The notes beneath the pieces were generated by a model. It had not been told where the DNA came from. It made no database searches and saw only the letters and a program-made list of their open reading frames with translations. Shown piece by piece: positions 1 through 6,118 of a stretch of DNA of 6,118 bases. Location of the stretch: contig CAZLLV010000220.1 in NCBI GenBank assembly GCA_964560325.1, positions 1 to 6,118 of the forward strand. Reading direction: 5' to 3'. Each line of letters starts with the position of its first letter. The stretch's first letter is position 1. Source of the DNA: CAZLLV01 sp964560325. GTDB lineage: Bacteria > Acidobacteriota > Thermoanaerobaculia > Multivoradales > DATKCC01. The position numbers and the translations under genes were made by a program.

Positions 1-1
1 G

Positions 2-796
2 GAGCGGGTGACCCTCACGTCGTTCCCGCCGACCCTGCTCTACGGCCTCCTCGAGGAGGAGGGCTTCCGCCGGCTGGACAGCCTCCGCGTCGTGGTCACC
101 GGCGGCGAGACCGTGCCGGCCGAGCTCCCCGCCCGCTTCTACCGCCATCTGAGCGGTGCGGTGCTGATGAACCGGTACGGGCCGACGGAGACCACGGTCT
201 CCGTGACCTCGTGGCCGTGCCCGCCCGGCGAGGAGTCTCGTGCGGTACCGATCGGCCGCCCGACCGCGCGCGCGGAGGTGCTCCTCCTCGACCGGGAGCT
301 GCGTCCCGTCCCGGTGGGGGTGGTGGGGGAGGTGGTGCTGGGCGGACCCGGGGTGGCTCGGGGCTACCTGCGCCGGGCCGCCCGGACCGCCGCCGTCTTC
401 ATTCCGCACCCCTGGGGCGACCGCCCGGGGCAGCGTGTCTACCGCTCGGGCGATCTCGCTCGGGTGCGGACGGACGGCGCTTTCGAGTTCGCGGGGCGGA
501 TCGACACCCAGGTCAAGATCCGCGGATTCCGGGTCGAGCTCGGAGAGATCGAGGCGATCCTGGCCGGGCACCCCTCGGTCCGGGAGGCCGTGGTCGTGGA
601 CCGCGGCGAGGGCGCGGCCAAGGTCGCGGTCGCCTACGTGGTTCTCGAAGAGGGGGCCCGGGTGGACGAGGCCGAGCTCGCCGCGGCCGCCGCCGAAGCC
701 CTCCCCCCGTACATGGTCCCCGCCTCCATCACCGTGATGGAGGCTCTGCCGCTCACCGCCACCGGCAAGGTGGACCGCCGGGCCCTGCCCGAGCCG
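2..796 (+). other. Adenylation domain A1, C-terminal part (substrate unresolved)
   Basis: This domain selects an amino acid, activates it as the aminoacyl-AMP and loads it on T1. The window begins between core motifs A4 and A5. Visible motifs are A5 N-R-Y-G-P-T-E (170-190), A6 around G-E-V-V-L-G-G-P-G-V-A-R-G-Y (from about 329), A7 Y-R-S-G-D-L-A-R (440-463, with the ATP-ribose-binding Asp at 452), A8 G-R-I-D-T-Q-V-K-I-R-G-F-R (494-532) and A10 T-G-K-V-D-R-R with the catalytic Lys at 767. The three specificity positions at and near A4 lie upstream. Aligned by eye to GrsA, the remaining ones read S278, V299, G301, R322, V330, S331 and K517. I do not recognise a substrate from this incomplete code. 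The domain looks intact where visible. Confidence 0.95.
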
Positions 797-3700
797 AGCG
801 GCGGGGAAGCCGAGCCCGCGGTGGGAGCCGCCGCCCCGCGGGGAGCCGTGGAGGAGGTCGTCGCCGCGATCTGGGCGGACCTCCTGGGGCGGGCGGAGGT
901 GGGCCGCGACCAGGACTTCTTCGATCTCGGCGGCCACTCCCTCCTCGCCACCCGCGTGGTGTCGCGGCTGCGTGCCGCCTTCGGCGTCGAGCTGCCGCTC
1001 CGCCGGCTCTTCGAGGAGCCCACCGTGGCCGGCCTGGCCGGGTCGGTGGCGGCGCTCCGCGCCGCATCGTCGGGCGCCGGCGCCGTGCCCCCGCTCGAGC
1101 GACTCCCGCGGGCCGCGGACGGTACCGCCGAGCTGCCCCTCTCGTTCGCCCAGGAGCGGCTCTGGTTCCTCGACCGCATGGACGAGGGGCCCGCGGCCTA
1201 CAACATGCTGTCGGCCATCCGGCTCCACGGCGACCTCGACCCGGTGGCCCTGCACCGGAGCCTGGGGGAGCTGGTGCGGCGGCACGAGACCCTGCGCACC
1301 CGTTTCCGGACCTCGGACGGGGTGCCGGTCCAGCAGATCCTCCCCTGGCGCTCGCCCGATCTTCCGGTGATCGACCTGTCGGGGCTCGCCCGGCCGGAGC
1401 GCGAGCGGGAGACCGCGGCGCTCCTGCGGGGCGAAGAGCGGCGGCGCTTCGACCTCGCCCGGGGCCCGCTCTTCCGGCCGCTCCTGGTGCGCGGCGGGGA
1501 GCGGGAGCACGTGTTCCTGGCCACGCTTCACCACGTGATCTCCGACGCCTGGTCCCTCGGCGTCTTCGTGCGGGAGCTGGGCGCCCTCTACCGCGGGTCG
1601 GTCGAGGGCGCCGACGGACGCCTGCCGGAGCTCCCGGTCCAGTACGCCGATTTCTCCGCCTGGCAACGGGGGTGGCTCCAGGGCGAGGTGCTCGAGGCCC
1701 AGATCGCCTACTGGCGGTCGCGCCTGGCGGGAGCGAAGCCGGTCCTCGACCTCCCCACCGACCGCCCCAGGCCGGCGGTCCAGAGCGCCCGGGGAGAGGT
1801 TCTCAGCCTCCGGCTCTCCCGGGACCTCGCCGACCGGCTGCGGGAGCTCGCGCGCCGCCGGGGGGGCACGCTCTTCATGGCGCTGATGGCGGGATTCCAG
1901 GCGCTCCTCGAACGCTACAGCGGGCAGGGCGACCTCACCGTCGGCACCACCATCGCGAACCGCTCGCGCGCCGAGGTCGAGGACCTCATCGGCTTCTTCG
2001 TCAACGCCCTGGCCCTGCGCGGCGACCTCTCCGACGATCCCACCTTCGAGCGGCTCCTGGAGCGGGTGCGGGACGAGAGCCTGGGTGCCTACGATCACCA
2101 GGACCTGCCGTTCGAGAAGCTGGTCCAGGAGCTCCAGCCCGAGCGGGACCTCTCCCGCTCACCGCTCTTCCAGGTGCTCCTCCAGCTCCAGAACGCTCCG
2201 GTCGAGCGGCTCGACCTCCCCGGCCTGGTCCTCGCCCCGGTCACTCGGGAGAGCGCCAGCGCCAAGTTCGATCTGATCCTCAACGTCTTCGAAGGCGAGG
2301 GGCTGTTCGCCCAGTGGCGCTACCGGACCGACCTCTTCGACCGCACCACGGTCCAGCGGATGTCCCGCCACCTGGTGAGCCTGCTCACTGCCGCGGCGGC
2401 CGATCCGGCCCGACCGGTGAGCCACCTGCCGCTCCTCGATCCGGCCGAGCGGCACCACGTGGTGCGCGAGATCGCCGGCGGGAGCGAGGATCACCCGGTG
2501 GGCGGCACGCTGGACGGCGCCTTCCGGGAGCGGGCGGCACGGGTGCCGGAGGCGGTCGCGGCCACCTGCGCCGCCGCCTCCCTCTCCTACGGCGAGCTCG
2601 ACCGCCGGTCGGAAGCCCTGGCCCACCGGCTCCTGGCGGCCGGAGTCCGGCCGGGTGCGCCGGTGGCCCTCCTCCTCGACCGCTCCCTCGACCTGGTGGT
2701 GGCGGTCGTGGGCGTGCTGCGGGCGGGCGCCGCCTATCTGCCCCTGGATCCGGCCTACCCGGCGGAGCGCCTCGCCTTCATGCTGGAGGACAGCGGCGCT
2801 CCGGTGGTGGTCAGCCGGAACGACCTGGCGGCGGACCTGCCGGAGGTGACGGGTCTCGAGCGCGTGCTCCTGGACGCCGACCCCGAGCCGCGCGAGGACG
2901 AGGCGGCGCCGGCGGCACCCCCGGCGCCGACCCCGGTGGGGGCGCCGGAGGATCTGGCGTACGTCATCTACACCTCCGGGTCGACGGGCCGGCCCAAGGG
3001 GGTGCCGGTCCGCCACGGAAACGTGCTGCGGCTGTTCACCGCCACCGACCGCTGGTTCCGCTTCGGCGCCGACGACGCCTGGACCCTGTTCCACTCCTAC
3101 GCCTTCGACTTCTCGGTCTGGGAGCTCTGGGGGCCGCTCCTCCACGGCGGGCGCCTGGTGGTCGTACCCCACGAGGTCAGCCGTTCGCCGGCCGACTTCC
3201 ACCGGCTCCTGGCCCGGGAGCGGGTGACCTTCTTGAACCAGACCCCGTCCGCCTTCCGCCAGCTCGTGCGGGCCGATGCCGAGGCCGAGGCGCTGGCGTC
3301 GCTGCGCACGGTGGTGTTCGGCGGAGAGGCGCTGGAGCTCGCGAGCCTGGCGCCCTGGCTCGCCCGCTACGGCGACCGCCGGCCGGCGCTGGTGAACATG
3401 TACGGGATCACCGAGACCACCGTGCACGTGACCTACCGGCCGATCGAGAGCCGAGATCTGGCGGCGGCTCCGGGCAGCGTCGTCGGGCGCTCGATCCCCG
3501 ACCTCTCCTGCCAGGTGATGGACCGGCACCTCCAGCCGGTGCCGCCGGGCGTGGCGGGGGAGATCCACGTCGGCGGCGCCGGTCTCGCGCCCGGCTACCT
3601 CGGCCGCCCGCGGTTGACGGCCGAGCGCTTCGTCCCCGACCCCGTGGGCTCCATGGCCGACGGCGGGGCCGGCGCTCGGCTCTACCGGAGCGGCGACCTG

Positions 3701-6118
3701 GCGCGCCGGCGCGCGACGGGAGACCTGGAGTACCTCGGCCGGATCGACCACCAGGTGAAGGTCCGCGGCTTCCGGATCGAGCTCGGAGAGATCGAGTCGG
3801 CCCTGGCGGCGCACCCGGGGGTGGCCGAGGCGGTGGTCGTGGCGGAGGACGGGGCGGGGGCCGAGGGGGAGGAGCGTCGGTTGGTGGGCTACGTGGTCGC
3901 CGCGGGCGGGACGGAGGCGGCGGCCGAGCTGACCGTCGCGGAGCTGCGCCGTTTCGTGGCGGAGCGGCTGCCCGAGCACATGGTCCCGGCGGCGTTCGTC
4001 ACGCTGGACGCGATCCCGCTCACGCCCAACGGCAAGGTGGACCGGCGCTCGCTGCCGCGGCCGGACGGCGGCCGTCCCGACCTGGGCACCGGCTACGCCG
4101 CCCCGCGGGACGACCTGGAGCGCCGTCTGGCGGAGCTCTGGGAGCGGGTCCTGGGGCTCGACCGGGTGGGCGTCGACGACGACTTCTTCGACCTCGGCGG
4201 CAACTCGCTGGTGGGGGTCACGCTCATCGACCGGCTCCAGGAGGCCCTCGGCGAGATCGTTCACGTGGTGGTGCTCTTCGACGCTCCGAGCGTGGCTCGC
4301 CTGGCCGATCACCTGCGCGGCCAGCATCCGGAGGGGGTGGCACGCTGGACCGGGACGCGCCCGGCGGCGGCCGGAGCCGGCGAGGAGGCGGTCCGCCCGG
4401 TGGACGGCGAGATGGCCGCCCACGTCCGAGACCTGGTCGACGGCATGGACCGCTTCACCGTGGGGCCGCCGGCCGAGGGACCGAAGAATCCGCCGGCGCT
4501 GTTCCTGCTGTCGGCACCTCGCTCGGGCTCCACCCTCCTCCGGGTGATGCTGGGTGGCCACCCGGGCCTCTTCGCCCCCCCGGAGCTGGAGCTCCTGTCC
4601 TTCGACACCCTGGCCGACCGGCGCCGGGCCTTCCAGGGGCGGGACGCCTTCTGGCTCGAAGGAGCGATCCGGGCGGTGATGGAGCTCGAGGGGAGCGACG
4701 CCGAGGCCGCGCACGAGCGAATCGCCGCCTGCGAGGCCGAGGGCTGGTCCACCCTCCGCTTCTACCGCTGGCTCCAGGAGCGCATGGACGGCCGCCTGCT
4801 GGTGGACAAGACCCCGTCCTACGCCCTGCGGGAGGACGTCCTGGCCCGGGCCGAGAGCGGCTTCGACGGCGCCCGGTACATCCACCTGGTGCGCCATCCC
4901 TACGGCATGGTGCACTCGTTCGAGGAGGCCAAGCTCGATCAGATCTTCTTCCCCGCCGAGCATCCCTTCACCCGCCGGCAGCTCGCCGAGCTGATCTGGC
5001 TGGTGAGTGAGGAGAACGTCCGCGGGTTCCTCGCCACGGTGCCCGAGGAGCGCTGGACGCGCGTGCGCTACGAGGACCTGGTCGCGGAGCCGGTGCGGGA
5101 GCTTCGGAGGGTGTGCCGGGACCTCGACCTGGAGTACCACCCGGCGATGGCGGAGCCGTACGCCGACCGCAAGAGCCGAATGACCGACGGTGTCCACGCC
5201 TCGTCCAGGATGCTCGGAGACGTGAAGTTCCACCGCCACGCGGGGATCGACGAGGCGTCGGCGCGGCGCTGGCGGGAGGCGTACGACGAGGACTTCTGGG
5301 GGGCACCGACCCGGGAGCTGGCGGAGGTCCTGGGCTACGAGCCGATCGCGGCCGGCACGGCGCCGCGGATACCCTTGGAGCCCGTGTCGCGGCGGCCGGG
5401 AGAGACGGCGCCGGCCAGCTTCAATCAGGAGCGTCTCTGGTTCCTCGACCACCTCGACCCGGGCTCGCCGACCTACTCGATCCCCGCCAGCTTCCGCCTC
5501 CGGGGGGCCCTCGACACGGCGGCCTTCGACCGGGCGGTGGTCGAGCTCGCCCGCCGGCACGAGACCTTGCGCACCAGCCTCGTCCTGGTCGGAGATCGGC
5601 CGGTTCAGGCGATCGATCCGGAGCCCCGGCTCCGCCTCGCGCAGGTCGACCTCGCGGGCCTCCCGAGCGCCCGGCGGGAGGTCGCGGCGGAGCGTGCGAA
5701 ACGCCAGGCCCGGGCCGGCGCGTTCGAGCTCGGTCGCGGACCGCTCGCGCGCCTGGTCCTGGTCCGTCTGGCACCGGAAGAGCAAGAGCTCACCCTGGTG
5801 CTCCACCACGTCATCGCGGACGGCTGGTCGCTCGGCGTGGCCCTCCGGGAGGTGGCCGCCCTCTACGGTGCCTTCCGGAGCGGGAGCCCGTCACCCCTGC
5901 CCGCTCTGCCCATCCAGTACGCGGACTACGCCGTGTGGCAGCGGCGGTGGCTCCAGGGCGAGACCCTCGACCGGCAGCTCGCGTACTGGCGGGAGAACCT
6001 GAGCGGCGTCGAGCCCCTGGAGCTGCCGACCGACCGGCCGCGGCCGGCCATGCGCAGCCAGCGCGGCGCCACTCTGCCGCTGCGCGTCCGCGGCGCCGAC
6101 CTCGCCGCTCTCGGGCAC
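2..6118 (+). CDS. Non-ribosomal peptide synthetase with embedded sulfotransferase domain, partial at both ends
   Basis: This is a multimodular cytosolic enzyme that builds a peptide from amino acids held as thioesters on phosphopantetheine arms. The frame beginning at base 2 translates without a stop through all 2039 codons of the window and carries NRPS motifs in the correct order. Approximate residues are: A1 C-terminal half 1-265, T1 283-349, C 376-812, A2 837-1355, T2 1368-1440, linker 1441-1496, sulfotransferase 1497-1781, and the start of a second C domain from about 1801. No start codon, ribosome binding site or stop lies in the window, so the true length is unknown; the preceding half of A1 must lie upstream and the rest of a module downstream. 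T1 runs straight into C with no epimerase, so an L-configured donor is expected. The sulfotransferase between T2 and the next C is unusual. The NRPS assignment is secure; the product is unknown. Confidence 0.97.
494..553 (+). repeat. Segment repeated between A1 and A2 (A8 core region), copy 1
   Basis: The DNA coding for motif A8 in A1 closely matches 3737-3796 in A2. The last 18 bases (536-553 and 3779-3796) are identical, although synonymous codons could have diverged. This is module homology rather than a mobile element; such tracts can allow recombination between modules. Confidence 0.6.
848..1048 (+). other. Carrier protein T1 (peptidyl carrier, PCP)
   Basis: This carrier holds the residue activated by A1 as a phosphopantetheine thioester and presents it to the following condensation domain. 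The motif D-F-F-D-L-G-G-H-S-L-L-A contains the attachment serine at 938-940. It is preceded by a normal helix I (V-E-E-V-V-A-A-I-W) and followed by the usual P-L-R-R-L-F-E-E-P-T-V helix III region. A short Gly/Ala/Glu-rich linker of about 17 residues separates it from A1. No epimerase follows, so the residue handed on should keep the configuration in which it was loaded. Confidence 0.96.
1127..2437 (+). other. Condensation domain (C) of the threonine module
   Basis: This domain forms the peptide bond between the chain on T1 and the aminoacyl group on T2. Its core motifs appear in order: C1 S-F-A-Q-E-R-L-W-F-L (1142-1171), C2 R-R-H-E-T-L-R-T near 1276-1299, C3 H-H-V-I-S-D-A-W-S (1529-1555, with the catalytic second His at 1532), C4 Y-A-D-F-S-A-W-Q near 1640-1665, C5 I-G-F-F-V-N-A-L (1988-2011), C6 H-Q-D-L-P-F-E-K-L-V (2096-2125) and C7 R-S-P-L-F-Q-V-L (2156-2179). 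C3 has Ala where Gly is usual (HHxxxDG), but His and Asp are kept. The motif set and the lack of an upstream epimerase suggest an LCL-type domain. The subtype was not tested by phylogeny. Length, about 437 residues, is normal. Confidence 0.95.
2510..4066 (+). other. Adenylation domain A2, predicted threonine-activating
   Basis: This is a complete adenylation domain that activates an amino acid with ATP and loads T2. Motifs seen are A3 Y-T-S-G-S-T-G-R-P-K-G (2969-3001), A4 F-D-F-S-V-W-E-L-W (3104-3130), A5 N-M-Y-G-I-T-E-T-T (3395-3421), A7 Y-R-S-G-D-L-A-R (3683-3706), A8 G-R-I-D-H-Q-V-K-V-R-G-F-R (3737-3775) and A10 N-G-K-V-D-R-R with the catalytic Lys at 4034. Aligned by eye to GrsA, the ten specificity positions read D235 (3107), F236 (3110), W239 (3119), N278 (3236), V299 (3314), G301 (3320), M322 (3398), V330 (3422), H331 (3425) and K517 (4034). 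The established threonine code is DFWNIGMVHK, so only I299V differs, conservatively. A Pro/Ala-rich stretch before A3 (about 2881-2945) and a Gly/Ala insert before A7 (about 3650-3676) are probably loops. The threonine call is strong but based on alignment by eye. Confidence 0.92.
3737..3796 (+). repeat. Segment repeated between A1 and A2 (A8 core region), copy 2
   Basis: This is the partner of 494-553. The two copies encode the same G-R-I-D-x-Q-V-K-[IV]-R-G-F-R-[VI]-E-L-G-E-I-E core and end in an 18-base identical run. Confidence 0.6.
4103..4321 (+). other. Carrier protein T2, adjacent to sulfotransferase
   Basis: This carrier should hold the threonyl residue from A2 and then the growing chain. 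The attachment serine is at 4205-4207 in D-F-F-D-L-G-G-N-S-L. The second half differs from T1: after the serine it reads V-G-V-T-L-I-D-R-L-Q-E-A-L-G-E-I and then V-H-V-V-V-L-F-D-A-P-S-V, where T1 has the common V-E-L-P-L-R-R-L-F-E-E-P-T-V. Helix II and III of a carrier are the surfaces that contact partner domains, so this divergence may reflect docking to the sulfotransferase that follows. That last point is inference. Confidence 0.93.
4322..4489 (+). other. Inter-domain linker between T2 and sulfotransferase
   Basis: These 56 in-frame residues join T2 to the sulfotransferase. The first part is rich in Ala, Gly and Arg and is probably flexible. The second part (from about 4400: V-D-G-E-M-A-A-H-V-R-D-L-V-D-G-M-D) looks able to form one amphipathic helix and may pack on the sulfotransferase. 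No catalytic motif is seen. Confidence 0.6.
4490..5344 (+). other. PAPS-dependent sulfotransferase domain (ST) embedded in the NRPS
   Basis: This domain should transfer a sulfonate group from 3'-phosphoadenosine-5'-phosphosulfate (PAPS) to an acceptor, most likely the residue or chain on T2. It spans about 285 residues, normal for a Sulfotransfer_3-like domain. The 5'-phosphosulfate loop is P-R-S-G-S-T-L-L (4517-4540, Arg at 4520). The 3'-phosphate motif is L-V-R-H-P-Y-G-M-V-H-S-F, with the expected Arg (4892) and Ser (4916) pair. D-K-T-P-S-Y-A (4805-4825) supplies a conserved Lys at 4808. Glu at 4583 lies 21 residues after the loop Arg, the spacing I recall for the catalytic-base Glu in tyrosylprotein sulfotransferases (R-S-G-T-T ... 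E-E). R-Y-E-D-L (5066-5080) and M-L-G-D-V-K-F-H (5210-5233) complete a typical C-terminal half. The domain therefore looks active. Its position in frame between a Thr carrier and the next C domain suggests that it acts during assembly. Whether the product stays sulfated or sulfate is later expelled cannot be read from sequence. Confidence 0.92.
5402..6118 (+). other. Condensation domain of the next module, N-terminal part
   Basis: This domain should accept the chain from T2, after any action of the sulfotransferase, and join it to the next residue. Visible motifs are C1 A-S-F-N-Q-E-R-L-W-F-L (5414-5446), C2 R-R-H-E-T-L-R-T (about 5552-5575), C3 H-H-V-I-A-D-G-W-S (5804-5830, with the catalytic second His at 5807) and C4 Y-A-D-Y-A-V-W-Q (about 5921-5942). 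The window ends before C5-C7. C1 has Asn where Ala is usual (S-x-A-Q). A linker of about 19 residues separates it from the sulfotransferase. The subtype (LCL, dual, or the modified-amino-acid clade linked to dehydro residues) cannot be told without a tree and the missing half. Confidence 0.94.

Noticed and set aside
313..345. G-rich tract that could suggest a G-quadruplex.
   Set aside because: It simply codes for the Val/Gly-rich residues leading into adenylation motif A6, in frame, and nothing nearby suggests a regulatory role.
1021..1130. Possible epimerase or other tailoring domain between T1 and the C domain.
   Set aside because: Only about 26 linker residues separate them, too few for any catalytic domain.
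4322..4489. Possible gene boundary or frameshift between T2 and the sulfotransferase.
   Set aside because: The frame is continuous, with no stop, ribosome binding site or spacing typical of a start here. The Met codons in the linker have no convincing upstream Shine-Dalgarno sequence.
4511..4540. The S-A-P-R-S-G-S-T loop as a P-loop kinase/NTPase Walker A or as a thioesterase nucleophile site.
   Set aside because: It lacks G-x-x-x-x-G-K-[ST] and G-x-S-x-G, and the downstream R...S 3'-phosphate motif, D-K-T-P and R-Y-E-D-L fit a sulfotransferase far better.
211..5010. Very long + strand open frame (about 1599 codons) in a different phase from the NRPS.
   Set aside because: Its translation is dominated by Arg, Pro, Gly and Ala and has no domain motifs, while the frame starting at base 2 carries every expected NRPS motif over the same bases. 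It is a shadow of high GC content.
2159..5809. Long open frame on the - strand (about 1216 codons).
   Set aside because: It lies wholly opposite the NRPS frame, crosses several domain boundaries, and its translation is rich in Arg, Gly, His and Glu with no recognisable motif. Long antisense openness is normal in GC-rich coding DNA.

Overview
The window lies inside one very large non-ribosomal peptide synthetase (NRPS) gene on the + strand. The coding frame starts at base 2 and stays open to base 6118. This gives 2039 codons with no stop, and neither the gene's start nor its end is present. The DNA is very GC-rich by eye, with G or C at nearly every third codon position. That fits a high-GC bacterium with large secondary-metabolite loci, such as Actinomycetota, Myxococcota or Acidobacteriota. 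Nothing here narrows the phylum further.

Layout, by domain: C-terminal half of an adenylation domain (A1, 2-796), carrier protein T1 (848-1048), condensation domain C (1127-2437), complete adenylation domain A2 (2510-4066), carrier protein T2 (4103-4321), a linker (4322-4489), an embedded PAPS-dependent sulfotransferase-like domain ST (4490-5344), and the N-terminal part of the next condensation domain (about 5402-6118). The order is (A)-T / C-A-T-ST / (C). There is no epimerase, methyltransferase or thioesterase in view and no intergenic DNA, so no promoter, terminator or RNA gene is expected or seen.

How it should work: A1 loads an unidentified amino acid onto T1. The C domain joins the T1-bound chain to the residue on T2. 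The specificity residues of A2 read D-F-W-N-V-G-M-V-H-K, one conservative change from the classic threonine code, so T2 very probably carries threonine. The sulfotransferase follows T2 directly and keeps the expected cofactor-binding and catalytic residues. It could sulfonate the threonine hydroxyl, either as a final modification or as a leaving group for dehydration or ring closure, before the next C domain extends the chain. This Thr module with an in-cis sulfotransferase is the most interesting part of the window. The chemistry is inference. I recall similar carrier-sulfotransferase fusions in other bacterial NRPS/PKS proteins, so the architecture is probably rare or poorly characterised rather than unique.
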